Assembly (NCBI RefSeq): GCF_000372465.1 | Contig: NZ_AQUZ01000006.1 | Span: forward strand, 1 to 64,000 | DNA length: 64,000 nt | Reading direction: 5' to 3' | Source of the DNA: Kribbella catacumbae DSM 19601 | GTDB taxonomy: Bacteria; Actinomycetota; Actinomycetes; Propionibacteriales; Kribbellaceae | Shown: in pieces, positions 52,945 through 61,958 of the stretch | Layout: each line of letters opens with the position of its first letter | Numbering within the stretch: position 1 is the stretch's first letter | The notes under the pieces: generated by a model | What the model was told of the DNA's origin: nothing | The model's input: the letters and a program-made list of their open reading frames with translations, nothing else | The model's database searches: none | Program-made: the position numbers and the translations under genes

Positions 52945-53601
52945 TCAGCGGTCACCCGGCGACACCAGCCCGGTCTCGTAGGCGAGGACAACGGCCTGCG
53001 CGCGATCACGAAGGGTCAGCTTCGCGAAGATCCGGGCGACGTGGGTCTTGACCGTCGCCTCACTCAGTGTCAGCTCGGCCGCGAGTTCAGCGTTGGACAG
53101 CCCATGCCCCATCAAGATGAGGACCTCCAGCTCCCGGGGCGTCAGCGCGGCGAGATCGCGATGTACCGCGGGCTGCGACGGTGCGGGCACCGCGAACCGC
53201 TCCACCAGGCGACGCGTGATCGAGGGTGCGAGCAGGGCGTCGCCGGTGGTGACCAGCCGGACCGCCGCCGCAAGGTGCTCCGGGGTGACGTCCTTCAGCA
53301 GGAACCCGCTGGCGCCGGCGGACAGCGCGGCGTACACGTAGCGGTCCAGGTCGAAGGTCGTGAGCATCAGGACCCGGCAACTCGTCGGCTCGGCCAGGAT
53401 GCGGCGAGTCGCCTCGAGGCCGTCCATCGTCGGCATCCGGATGTCCATGAGTACGACGTCCGGCCGCAACCGGCGGACCGCTTCGACGGCCTCGACCCCA
53501 TCAGCGGCCTCCCCGACGACCTCGATGCCCCGCGCGGTCAGGATCATCCGGAATCCGGTCCGCACGAGGGCCTGGTCGTCGGCGATCACCACCCGGGTCA
53601 C
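52945..53601 (-). CDS. NarL/LuxR-family response regulator
   Basis: 218 residues. Receiver (residues 1-118) with Asp8/Asp9 and phospho-acceptor Asp53 in VVLMDIRMPTMDG, and Lys in FLLKDVTPEHL. The C-terminal LuxR helix-turn-helix is LTPRELEVLILMGHGLSNAE then LAAELTLSEATVKTHV. Start ATG overlaps the kinase stop by 4 bp. Its partner is the sensor kinase upstream, and the adjacent divergent ABC exporter is the likely target. Confidence 0.93.
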   Translation of the reverse strand: MTRVVIADDQALVRTGFRMILTARGIEVVGEAADGVEAVEAVRRLRPDVVLMDIRMPTMDGLEATRRILAEPTSCRVLMLTTFDLDRYVYAALSAGASGFLLKDVTPEHLAAAVRLVTTGDALLAPSITRRLVERFAVPAPSQPAVHRDLAALTPRELEVLILMGHGLSNAELAAELTLSEATVKTHVARIFAKLTLRDRAQAVVLAYETGLVSPGDR

Positions 53602-54404
53602 GGGCGCTCCAGCGGGATCTTCGCGCGCACCCGGAAGCCCCCACCCAGCCGGCGCCTGGCGTCCAGATCACCGCCGTACACCGCCACTCGCTGCCGCAAC
53701 CCCAGCAGCCCACGCCCCTCGCCACCAGCGCCCGCGGAGCGCCCACCGGTCAGCACGCTCGGACCGGTGTTGAGGATCTCCACCCGCAGCGCGTGGTCGG
53801 CGTACCGGACTGTCACTTCAGCCTTCACCCCGTCGCCATGCTTGAGCGCATTGGTCAGCGCCTCCTGAATGATCCGGTACGCCGTGACGTCGACACCGGC
53901 CGGAAGTGGTCGCGGCTCCCCGGAGATCCGCACGTCCACAGGCAACCCGGCGAACGCGATCCGGTCGATCAGCGGGCTGAGCCGGCTCAGACTCGGCTGC
54001 GGGGCCAGCTGCTCGTCCTCCTCGCCTGTGGCCTGCGGCGCGAGCAGACCGAGCAGATGCCGCAGTTCGGCCATGGTGTCGCGCCCGGCCGCCTCGACCG
54101 CGAGCAAGGCCGCCTCAGCCTGGTCCGGCTCGGTTTCGAGCACGTGCCGTGCCGCACCGGCCTGGATCACCATGACGCTGACGTTATGGCTGACGATGTC
54201 GTGCAGGTCGTGGGCGATCCGGGCGCGCTCGGCGTCGACCGCGTTGCTGGCGGCGGTCTCCCGCTCGCGCTCGAGCAACCAGCCGCGTTCCTCCAGCGCC
54301 CGGGTGTGCGCCTGCCGCTGCCGGCCCAGGGCCACTGCTAGCCCTACCGCGGCAAGGCAGGCCGCCAGGGCGACGAGCAGCCAGATCGTGTCCACGACAA
54401 CCAC
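53598..54404 (-). CDS. Sensor histidine kinase (HisKA_3, NarL type)
   Basis: 268 residues, GTG start. One membrane helix (IWLLVALAACLAAVGLAVAL), then the dimerisation/phosphoacceptor block ARIAHDLHDIVSHNVSVMVI with His65, the N-box QEALTNALKHG, and the G-boxes in AGGEGRGLLGLRQRVAVYGG. There is almost no extracellular sensor part, which is typical of intramembrane-sensing kinases linked to ABC exporters. Divergent from the exporter operon across 121 bp. Confidence 0.9.
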   Translation of the reverse strand: MVVVDTIWLLVALAACLAAVGLAVALGRQRQAHTRALEERGWLLERERETAASNAVDAERARIAHDLHDIVSHNVSVMVIQAGAARHVLETEPDQAEAALLAVEAAGRDTMAELRHLLGLLAPQATGEEDEQLAPQPSLSRLSPLIDRIAFAGLPVDVRISGEPRPLPAGVDVTAYRIIQEALTNALKHGDGVKAEVTVRYADHALRVEILNTGPSVLTGGRSAGAGGEGRGLLGLRQRVAVYGGDLDARRRLGGGFRVRAKIPLERP

Positions 54405-54525
54405 TGTCCCAGGGGCGGTCCGGATTCCGCATCATCCGCTCGGGGCACGCCGTACATCTCCAGGATGACCGCGGGCGGACAGTACTCCGGCAGGCTGACG
54501 CCCGGCGCGCACGACCGGCCTTAGC

Positions 54526-55242
54526 GTGAACGACATGATGGATGGCGAAGGCAACGGACAGGCAGTCGTACGGGTCACCGACGTACGCAAGGAGTATGGC
54601 GAATCCGTCGCACTCGACGGAGTGTCGCTGGAGATCCACGCCGGTGAGGCAGTCGCGGTGATGGGACCGTCCGGCAGTGGCAAGTCCACCCTACTCAGCA
54701 TGGTGGCCGGACTGGACCGGCCGACGTCTGGTTCCGTGGTCGTGCACGGCGACGACCTGGGCGCACTGGACGAGAAGGGCCTCGCGTTGTACCGGCGCCG
54801 GCGGATCGGCATGATCTTCCAGTTCTTCAACCTGCTCGACGACCTGTCCGCCCTCGACAACGTCGCCCTGGCCGCGCAGCTGACCGGTACGTCGGCCTCG
54901 CACGCCCGGAACCGTGCACTCGAGCTCTTCGACGAACTCGGCATCGCCGGCCGCCGGAACGTCTACCCGGCCCAGCTGAGTGGCGGCGAGCGGCAGCGGG
55001 TCGCGGTCGCCCGTGCGCTGATGAACCGCCCGGCCCTCCTGCTGGCCGACGAACCGACCGGCGCGCTGGATACCCGCGCCGGCGAGCAGGTCATGGACCT
55101 GCTGCTGGACCTGAACCAGATCGGCCAGACGCTGCTCCTGGTGACCCACGACCAACAGCTCGCGACCCGCTGCGCCAGCCGGGTGATCGACTTCGTCGAC
55201 GGCCAGATCGCCGGTGAGCGCAGTCTGGAGCGTACGTCGTGA
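54526..55242 (+). CDS. ABC transporter ATP-binding protein (MacB/LolD type)
   Basis: 238 residues, GTG 54526 possible leaderless start; ATGs at 54535 and 54538 are alternatives. Walker A GPSGSGKSTLLS, Q-loop FQFFNLLDDLSALDNV, signature LSGGERQRVAVARAL, Walker B LLLADEPTGALD and H-loop VTHDQQ are all present. Its stop overlaps the permease start by 4 bp. Energises export by the FtsX-type permease. Confidence 0.94.
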   Translation: MNDMMDGEGNGQAVVRVTDVRKEYGESVALDGVSLEIHAGEAVAVMGPSGSGKSTLLSMVAGLDRPTSGSVVVHGDDLGALDEKGLALYRRRRIGMIFQFFNLLDDLSALDNVALAAQLTGTSASHARNRALELFDELGIAGRRNVYPAQLSGGERQRVAVARALMNRPALLLADEPTGALDTRAGEQVMDLLLDLNQIGQTLLLVTHDQQLATRCASRVIDFVDGQIAGERSLERTS

Positions 55243-57569
55243 GCGCCGTGTGGCCGGTGTCGCGAGCAGCGGTACGACGACGCCGGGTCCAGACTTTGGT
55301 GATCGGCGTGGTCGTCATGTTGTCAACCACGATGATCGTCGTCGCACTGGGGTTGCTGGCGGCTTCGAGCGGACCCTTCGACCAGGCGTACGCAAAACAG
55401 AGCGGTGCGCACCTGGCGGCGTCGTACGACCGGAGCAAGGTCAGCGACGCCCAGCTCACCAAAGCGGCCCAGAGTGCCTCGGCTGTGGCCGGGCCGTTCG
55501 GTCAGGCGACGCTCGACGTCACCTCGATGCGGATGATGGGAGGCCCGCTGTCCATGCTCACTGTGGGCCGTGCGGACCCGGGTGGGCCGGTCGATCGCCT
55601 CAATGTGTGGAAGGGGCGCTGGGCGGACAAGCCAGGCGAGATCGTGCTCAACCGGAACCCCACCGACACCGAGGGGCGTGGTGCGCCGGGGCTGGATACG
55701 ACGATCACCGTGGCGGGTCAGCAGCTCACCATCGTCGGGTTCGCGTACAGCGTGAGCCAGTCGGCCGATGCTTGGTTGACGCCGGCCCAGATGACTGCCT
55801 TGAAGCCGACCTCGACGCAGATGCTCTACCGCTTCGACCAGGCCGCGACCAACGAGCAGGTGTCCGCCGGACAGTCCGAAGTGACCGCCGGTCTGCCCTC
55901 CGGTGCGCTGGTGGGCACGCAGTCCTACCTTGCGCTGCGAGCACTTGCCAGTGGCGAGCCGAACACGTTTGTACCGTTCCTGATGGTGTTCGGCTGGCTC
56001 GGGCTCGCGGTGGCCGTGCTGATCGTCGGCAACGTGGTCAGTGGTGCTGTGGTGGCCGGCTTCAAGCACATCGGCGTACTCAAGGCGCTGGGGTTCACTC
56101 CGTCGCAGGTGATGACGGTCTACGTCGCGATGGTGTCGCTCCCAGCGATCGTGGGGTGCGCGATCGGTACGGTCCTGGGCAATGTGCTCGCAACGTCCTT
56201 GCTGACAAGGGCTTTCGAGAACTACGGCGCGGGCGGGGTCGGCGTACCGATCTGGGTGGACGTGGCCGCGCTGCTCGGCGTACCGGCGTTGGTGGCGCTG
56301 TCCGCTCTGCTGCCTGCGATGCGAGCACGGAGTCTGTCGGCGGCCCAGGCGATCAGTGCGGGCAGTGCGCCTCGGGCCGGGCGCGGGTTGAAGGTGCAGC
56401 GGTGGCTGAGTGGCACTCGGTTGCCGCGGTCATTGAGTCTTGGATTCGGGCTGCCGTTTGCCAGACCCGCGCGGACGGCGCTGACCCTGGCAGCCGTCGT
56501 ACTGGGTGTCACGAGCGTGACGCTGGCGGTGGGGCTCGGGAAGTCGTTGACGACCTATCAGACTGCCGCGAGCCGGGTCGATGCGATTGACCTGACCATG
56601 TTCGGGCGTCCTGCGGACGACGGGCCGGAACCTGCCGACCCGGGTGCGCCACCCGCCCCCAAACTGACCGATGCGGAGGATGAGGCGCTGCTGCGCTCCA
56701 CTCCGGGAGCAGTGTCGGTGGCGGCGAGCACTGACCTCCAACTGCGGTTGTCGGGGACGCAGACAGTGCTTCGGGGGTCGTTCTATCGGGGGGACTACGA
56801 GCAGTTGGGCTATCGGATCCTCGAGGGGAAGTGGTTCGACGGTCCGGGGCAGGTGGTGGTCTCCGAGCGGTTCCTGCGCCAGCGTGGACTGGCGGTCGGT
56901 GACACGATCACCTTGCAGGCGCAGGGCAAGACCATCCAGACGCGGATCGTTGGCAAGGCGCTCTACAACTCAGGCGAGGAGGTGCTGTCGAACTGGCAGA
57001 CGCTGGCGCTGATCGCACCCGAGCGGCGGGCGAGCCTGTACGAGATCAACGTCAAGCCCGGCACGGATCTGGACGCCTTCGTCAAGGCGGTGCAGGCCAA
57101 GGACCCAGGTCTGCAGGAGACAGAGGGTCAGGATGCGGGAACGTTCGTCGCGATCGTCCTGGCGACCGTCATCCTGCTCACGCTGATGCTGGGGACCGTG
57201 GCGGCGCTCGGTGTGTTCAACACGGTCATCCTGAACACGCGAGAACGCCGGCGTGATCTCGGCATGCTGAAGTCCATCGGCATGACTCCGAGTCAGGTCA
57301 CCGTCATGGTGGTGAGCTCGATGACCGCCCTCGGCGCGATCGGCGGCTTGCTGGGCATCCCGTTGGGAATCCTGGCGCACCGGCTCGTTGTCCCCGCCAT
57401 GGCCAACGGCGCCCAGGTGGAGATCCCCGCCTTCATGCTCAACGTCTTTCCCCTCTACCTCCTGGCCATCCTGGTCTTCGCCGGCATCGTCATCTCCGCC
57501 GCCGGCGCCTACATCCCAGCCCGCTCCGCCGCCCACACCACGATCGCCGAAGTCCTCCACAACGAATAA
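55239..57569 (+). CDS. FtsX-family ABC transporter permease
   Basis: 776 residues, GTG start overlapping the ATPase gene. Two repeats of the FtsX unit: an N-terminal helix (TLVIGVVVMLSTTMIVVALG), a large extracellular domain, three helices around residues 245-370 (FLMVFGWLGLAVAVLIVGNV), a second N-helix near 410-440, a second extracellular domain, and three closing helices (FVAIVLATVILLTLMLGTVA; LYLLAILVFAGIVISAAGAY). It probably exports peptides or antimicrobials and is controlled by the divergent two-component system. Confidence 0.92.
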   Translation: MSAVWPVSRAAVRRRRVQTLVIGVVVMLSTTMIVVALGLLAASSGPFDQAYAKQSGAHLAASYDRSKVSDAQLTKAAQSASAVAGPFGQATLDVTSMRMMGGPLSMLTVGRADPGGPVDRLNVWKGRWADKPGEIVLNRNPTDTEGRGAPGLDTTITVAGQQLTIVGFAYSVSQSADAWLTPAQMTALKPTSTQMLYRFDQAATNEQVSAGQSEVTAGLPSGALVGTQSYLALRALASGEPNTFVPFLMVFGWLGLAVAVLIVGNVVSGAVVAGFKHIGVLKALGFTPSQVMTVYVAMVSLPAIVGCAIGTVLGNVLATSLLTRAFENYGAGGVGVPIWVDVAALLGVPALVALSALLPAMRARSLSAAQAISAGSAPRAGRGLKVQRWLSGTRLPRSLSLGFGLPFARPARTALTLAAVVLGVTSVTLAVGLGKSLTTYQTAASRVDAIDLTMFGRPADDGPEPADPGAPPAPKLTDAEDEALLRSTPGAVSVAASTDLQLRLSGTQTVLRGSFYRGDYEQLGYRILEGKWFDGPGQVVVSERFLRQRGLAVGDTITLQAQGKTIQTRIVGKALYNSGEEVLSNWQTLALIAPERRASLYEINVKPGTDLDAFVKAVQAKDPGLQETEGQDAGTFVAIVLATVILLTLMLGTVAALGVFNTVILNTRERRRDLGMLKSIGMTPSQVTVMVVSSMTALGAIGGLLGIPLGILAHRLVVPAMANGAQVEIPAFMLNVFPLYLLAILVFAGIVISAAGAYIPARSAAHTTIAEVLHNE

Positions 57570-57683
57570 CTGCAGCGCAGCAGCGCCTGGCTGCAGGCGC
57601 CGGGCGCAGCGCCGGGGCGGCAGGCGGCGGGCGGGCAGCGTCGGGCGGCAGCCGCCGGAGTCGCCCGAGCCGGAGCCGGCAGC

Positions 57684-57758
57684 GCCGGGCCGAGTGGTCC
57701 GGCGCTTGCTCGGCTGTCAAACGCTGGGCCGGGTGGTCCGGCGCTTGCTCGGCGGTCA
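57684..57758. repeat. Two 36-bp direct repeats with 39-bp period
   Basis: Each carries GTGGTCCGGCGCTTGCTCGG and ends in a TGTCA/GGTCA variant. They lie in a GC-rich stretch (57570-57755) between the convergent permease and DGPF genes. Confidence 0.75.
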
Positions 57759-58133
57759 GGCGGGTTGGCCTGGCGGGGCTGCGTCGGCGGAGGTGTTCAT
57801 CACCGGGCGGACCTCGACGTTGCCTGATGGGCAGATCTTGGCCAGGGCGAGTGCCTGGTCGAGGTCTTTGCACTCGATCAAGTAGAAGCCGCCGAGTGCC
57901 TCCTTCGTCTCGATGAACGGGCCGTCGGTGACGATCGGATCGCCGCCGGTCTGCTTCACCGTGCTCGCCGTACTCGACCGCTCCAGCGCCTCACCGCCGA
58001 GAATGCTCGCGCCCGCCGCCACCACCGCCTCGGAGAACGCGGTGTGCAACTTCATCGCCTCCTGCCACGCCTCGGGCGTGACGTTGTCGTAGAACTCTTC
58101 GGTGTCGAACAGTAGGAACGCGTACTGCGCCAT
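57756..58133 (-). CDS. DGPF/YCII-family protein
   Basis: 125 residues, ATG 58133 after GAGGGAG. The family core YAFLLFDTEEFYDNVTPEAW, then DPIVTDGPFIETKEALGGFY with the name-giving DGPF, and LIECKDLDQALALAKICPS. DGPF proteins are the usual neighbours of ECF42 sigma factors and are thought to serve in the same signalling or stress module; here the sigma gene is 5 kb away. A dimeric alpha-beta fold; no enzyme activity is established. Confidence 0.88.
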   Translation of the reverse strand: MAQYAFLLFDTEEFYDNVTPEAWQEAMKLHTAFSEAVVAAGASILGGEALERSSTASTVKQTGGDPIVTDGPFIETKEALGGFYLIECKDLDQALALAKICPSGNVEVRPVMNTSADAAPPGQPA

Positions 58134-58267
58134 CGCTGGCTCCCTCGTTGTGGGTTTCTCTTGGACATCTTGCTGACGAACGACCCCCGTTGGAATCGAC
58201 AACACACCCAGGATGAACTTTTCGCCTACCGTTGACTATGTACTCAACAGGAACCCAGGAGGAACTC

Positions 58268-59731
58268 GTGGAGCACCTGGACGTACTGATCGTCGGCGCC
58301 GGCCTCTCCGGAATCGGTGCCGCCTACCGCCTCCAGACCCAGGCCCCCAGCCACTCCTACGCCGTCCTCGAAGGCCGCGACCACCTCGGCGGCACCTGGG
58401 ACCTCTTCCGCTACCCCGGCATCCGCTCCGACAGCGACATGTTCACGCTCGGCTTCCCCTTCCACCCCTGGAAAGCGGCCAAAGCGATCGCGGACGGCCC
58501 GTCCATCCTCGAGTACCTGCACGAGACCGCAGCGACGTACGGCATCGACAAACACATCCGCTTCGGCCAGCGCGTACTACGCGCGTCCTGGTCGTCAGAG
58601 GACGCCCTATGGACAGTCGAGACGAGCGGCGACTCCTACACCTGCTCGTTCCTCTACGTATGCAGCGGCTACTACAACTACGACAGCGGGTACGTCGTGG
58701 ACTTCCCCGGCATCAAGGACTTCCAGGGACAGGTCGTGCACCCACAGCACTGGCCAGAGAACCTCGACTATGCAGACAAGCGAGTAGTGGTGATCGGAAG
58801 CGGCGCAACCGCCGTCACGCTAGTCCCGGCTATGGCACCGACCGCTGCACACGTGACCATGCTGCAGCGCTCCCCCAGCTACGTCGCCTCCCGCCCGGCA
58901 TCAGACACCTTCTCGGACCGTCTCCGCGCTGTACTACCGGAGAGCCTGGCCCACCACCTCATCCGCGGTAAGAACGTCGCCTTCAGCAGTGCCGTGTATG
59001 CCGCCTTTCGCCGCTGGCCTGCCCATGCGGCCTGGCTACTCAACCGCACGGTCGCGAAACAGCTACCCGAGTCAGTGCCGGCGGACCCGCATTTCACCCC
59101 GCAGTACAAACCCTGGGACCAGCGTCTCTGCCTAGTGCCCGACGCTGACCTCTTCGAGGCCCTGCACGACGGTACGGCGTCGGTGGTGACGGAGGAGATC
59201 GACACCTTCACCCCTGACGGCATCCGGCTGCGCTCGGGCGAGGAGCTAAAGGCCGACCTCGTGGTGACCGCCACCGGCCTGCAGATGGTCGCGCTGGGCA
59301 AGATCGAGTTGACCGTCGACGGCCGTCCAGTCCATCCGCACGACACCTTCGTCTACAAGGGCATGATGCTGAGCGGAGTCCCCAACCTCGCCTGGTGCAT
59401 CGGCTACACGAACAACTCCTGGACGCTCCGCTCCGACCTGACCTCGCAGTACGTCTGCAGGCTCCTCAACCACCTGGATGCCACCCGCACAACCATCTGC
59501 GTCCCAGAGATCGACCCAGCCGAGTACGACGCTCCCGCGCGTCCCGTGGTCGATCTCTCCTCCGGCTACATCCGCCGCGCGGCCGCCATCCTCCCCCGCC
59601 AAGGCTCGTACGGCCCCTGGCGCCTGCGTCAGAACTACCCCCGCGACCTCGTCACCCTTCGCTACGCCCGCCTCGCCGACGGCGCCATGCAGTTCAAGCC
59701 TGCTGGAAACTTGTCGACGGCAGGGCGCTAG
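58268..59731 (+). CDS. Flavin-containing (Baeyer-Villiger type) monooxygenase
   Basis: 487 residues, GTG 58268 after CAGGAGG. FAD site VLIVGAGLSGIGAAYRL, GGTWDLFRYPGIRSDSDMFT, Baeyer-Villiger fingerprint FQGQVVHPQHW, NADPH site VVVIGSGATAVTL, and DLVVTATGLQM near the C-terminus. Close to EthA-like enzymes. It oxygenates ketones, thioethers or amines; the substrate is unknown. Divergent from the DGPF gene. Confidence 0.92.
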   Translation: MEHLDVLIVGAGLSGIGAAYRLQTQAPSHSYAVLEGRDHLGGTWDLFRYPGIRSDSDMFTLGFPFHPWKAAKAIADGPSILEYLHETAATYGIDKHIRFGQRVLRASWSSEDALWTVETSGDSYTCSFLYVCSGYYNYDSGYVVDFPGIKDFQGQVVHPQHWPENLDYADKRVVVIGSGATAVTLVPAMAPTAAHVTMLQRSPSYVASRPASDTFSDRLRAVLPESLAHHLIRGKNVAFSSAVYAAFRRWPAHAAWLLNRTVAKQLPESVPADPHFTPQYKPWDQRLCLVPDADLFEALHDGTASVVTEEIDTFTPDGIRLRSGEELKADLVVTATGLQMVALGKIELTVDGRPVHPHDTFVYKGMMLSGVPNLAWCIGYTNNSWTLRSDLTSQYVCRLLNHLDATRTTICVPEIDPAEYDAPARPVVDLSSGYIRRAAAILPRQGSYGPWRLRQNYPRDLVTLRYARLADGAMQFKPAGNLSTAGR

Positions 59732-59749
59732 GACCCCCAGGATGGGCCG

Positions 59750-60661
59750 ATGGAGACGCCCGAGGCTCGCTACGAACAGCTGACCGATCGCCTGCTGAGC
59801 CTGTACCGCGAGGGCAGGCAGCGCGAAGCACTGGGACTGCTGGATCCACCCCACCCGGACCTCGCACCCTGGTCGGCGGAACTCGCCCACTTCGAGGCGT
59901 GCATGTACGGCTCGCTGGGAGATGCGGACTCAGCACTGGCCGTACTCCGGCGGGCGAGTGAGGCCGGAGCCTGGTGGTACGACTCGCTCCTGCTGGAGGA
60001 CGACGACCTCGCGGCTCTCCGGGACCGCCCCGAGTTGAACCAGTTGGTCGAGCTCTCGCGCGGCCGCAAGGTCAACGGACAGGCATCTTGGACGATCGAC
60101 CTCCCCGACGCCGGGCGACCAGTGTCCGGTGTCGTGGTCGCTCTCCACGGCACCGGGCAGCGCGCGTCGCGGGCCGCCCGGGTCTGGGCGCCGGTGGTGA
60201 AGCTCGGCTTTGCGCTGGTCTGCGTCGATTCGTCGCAACTGGACTCACCGCAGTTCCGGAACTGGCGCGAGCGCGATCTCGTGATCCGGGATATGGCCGA
60301 CGCCCTGGCCGACCTGCCGGACGAACTCCGCGGCCTACCCGTGATCGCGGCCGGCTTCTCCAGCGGCGGGCGCGCCGCACTCGACTGGGCCCTCACCGCC
60401 GAGCCGGTAGCGGTCAGCGGCGTCATGCTCCTGACGCCCTCGCTAGGCGACCTCCCGCAGACACCGGCCAGGCGGTTGTCGCCGGCAACGATCCTGGTCG
60501 GCACCGAGGATCACGTGCTGGCCGCCGTCGAGCGGGCCGCCGACCAGCTGACCAGCTCAGGGTTCGAGATAGTCCGCATCCCCGGCCTCGGTCACACCGC
60601 TCCCCCAGACCTCGGCGACCGGCTGAGCAACCTTCTCGACGTCCCGACCGACAGGACATAG
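59750..60661 (+). CDS. Alpha/beta hydrolase with N-terminal helical region
   Basis: 303 residues. Residues 1-105 are helical and TPR-like (LLSLYREGRQREALGLLDPP; DADSALAVLRRASEAG). The hydrolase part begins GVVVALHGTGQRASRAARVW; nucleophile elbow GFSSGGRAAL, acid candidate in VGTEDHVLAA and His in GLGHTAPPD. It ends VPTDRT-stop inside inverted repeat E. It lies 19 bp after the monooxygenase and is probably in one operon with it, perhaps hydrolysing the ester it makes. Confidence 0.82.
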   Translation: METPEARYEQLTDRLLSLYREGRQREALGLLDPPHPDLAPWSAELAHFEACMYGSLGDADSALAVLRRASEAGAWWYDSLLLEDDDLAALRDRPELNQLVELSRGRKVNGQASWTIDLPDAGRPVSGVVVALHGTGQRASRAARVWAPVVKLGFALVCVDSSQLDSPQFRNWRERDLVIRDMADALADLPDELRGLPVIAAGFSSGGRAALDWALTAEPVAVSGVMLLTPSLGDLPQTPARRLSPATILVGTEDHVLAAVERAADQLTSSGFEIVRIPGLGHTAPPDLGDRLSNLLDVPTDRT

Positions 60662-60740
60662 TCGGTCTCGTACGCCGCTGGCAGGCTCAGGAAACCTACG
60701 CAGCCCGGCCAGATGGGCACTATGTCCTGTCGGTCGGGAC
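60641..60740. repeat. Perfect 22-bp inverted repeat E encoding both gene ends
   Basis: Arms at 60641-60662 and 60719-60740 are exact reverse complements; the loop is 56 nt. Each arm encodes VPTDRT-stop on its own strand, ending both the hydrolase (plus) and the citrate synthase (minus). Position fits a bidirectional terminator. Confidence 0.92.
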
Positions 60741-61883
60741 AGGCTCGGGGGCCGGCGGACCCACATAGCGAGCTGCGGGGCGGATGATCTTGGAGTCGGT
60801 GGATTGCTCCAGGATGTTGGCGGTCCAGCCGATCACGCGGCTGACGGCGAAGGTCGGAGTGAACATGGCGCGCGGCAGGTCGCACCGGGACATCACAACG
60901 CCGGCGTAGAACTCGACGTTGGCGTAGAGATTGCGACCGGGTTTGAGCTCGGCCAGTACTTCGACGATGCGCTGCTCGACCGTGGTGGCGAAGTCGACCA
61001 GGTCGCCGCCGATGCCGCGGGCGATGTCGCGAAGCATGATCGAGCGTGGATCCTCGGTGCGGTAGACGGCGTGGCCGAAGCCCATGATCCGGTCGCCCGC
61101 CGACACCTTCGCGCGCACCCAGGCGTCGATGCGGTCCGGCGTACCGATCTCGTCGAGGCTGGCCAACGCCCGGTCCGGCGCCCCGCCGTGCAGCGGTCCC
61201 GAGAAGGCACCGATGGCACCAGCGACGGCCGACACCACGTCGGCACCGGTGGAGGCAATCACCCGGGCGGTGAAGGTCGACGCGTTGAAGCCGTGGTCGA
61301 TGGTCGAGATCAGGTAGTGCTCGATCGCGCGCGCCTTGGCTTCCGTCGGCTCCTCGCCCGTCACCAAGTAGAGCCAGTTGGCGGCGGCGGAGAGGTCCGC
61401 CCGAGGTTCTAGTGGCTCGAGGCCTTCGCGCAGGCGATACAGGGCCGCGAGGATCGTCGGGGTGACGGCGCACACGAGCATCGCGTCCGCTTTACGCCGT
61501 ACGGGATCTGCGTCCCACAGTGGCGGGAGCTCACGGGCGGCGGTCAGTAGCGACAGCGCAGTACGGAGTCCCGCGAGTGGGTTGAAGGATGAGCCCGCAG
61601 CGGCGATGGCCGGCAGCGCAGCCTGTACTTCGGGCGGCAGCACCCGTAGCGGTGCCAGCCCGGCGCTGAAGGCATCGCGCTCGGCGGCGGTCGGCAGCCG
61701 GCCCTCGTACATCAGGAACCAGACATCCTCGACCGTCTTCGATCGGGCCAGGTCGATCGCCGAGTACTGCCGGTAGTGGTAGAACCCCTCGTCACCACGG
61801 ACGTCGCCGAGCCGGGTCTCGGTCACGACGACGTTCCGCAGCCCAGGGGGTACTTCGATCGGTCCTTCAACTGTGATTGACAT
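60720..61883 (-). CDS. Citrate synthase / 2-methylcitrate synthase type
   Basis: 387 residues, ATG 61883. Condenses acetyl- or propionyl-CoA with oxaloacetate. Motifs are GDEGFYHYRQYSAIDLA, the first His in SGPLHGGAPDRAL, the second His in GFGHAVYRTEDPR, and NVEFYAGVVM, where the Asp of most citrate synthases (NVDFYSG) is Glu. It is divergent from a second citrate synthase that carries an N-terminal HTH. The last residues VPTDRT come from inverted repeat E. Confidence 0.88.
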   Translation of the reverse strand: MSITVEGPIEVPPGLRNVVVTETRLGDVRGDEGFYHYRQYSAIDLARSKTVEDVWFLMYEGRLPTAAERDAFSAGLAPLRVLPPEVQAALPAIAAAGSSFNPLAGLRTALSLLTAARELPPLWDADPVRRKADAMLVCAVTPTILAALYRLREGLEPLEPRADLSAAANWLYLVTGEEPTEAKARAIEHYLISTIDHGFNASTFTARVIASTGADVVSAVAGAIGAFSGPLHGGAPDRALASLDEIGTPDRIDAWVRAKVSAGDRIMGFGHAVYRTEDPRSIMLRDIARGIGGDLVDFATTVEQRIVEVLAELKPGRNLYANVEFYAGVVMSRCDLPRAMFTPTFAVSRVIGWTANILEQSTDSKIIRPAARYVGPPAPEPVPTDRT

Positions 61884-61894
61884 GGAATTCAGAT

Positions 61895-61934
61895 TTGATC
61901 CGGAATCAAGTATTGTCAATGTTGATCCAGTCAA
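61895..61934. promoter_or_regulatory. Two palindromic sites between the divergent citrate synthase genes
   Basis: TTGATCCGGAATCAA (61895-61909) and TTGATCCAGTCAA (61922-61934) share TTGATCC and end in TCAA. They sit in the only promoter region of the pair and may bind the HTH of the fusion protein. Confidence 0.5.
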
Positions 61935-61958
61935 TAGATACGGCTCCAGGAGCGCGAG

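Noticed and set aside
52818..53051. 77-codon plus-strand gene overlapping the response regulator
   Set aside because: Only its first ~45 codons look protein-like; the rest is antisense to the regulator. Kept only as a low-confidence relic.
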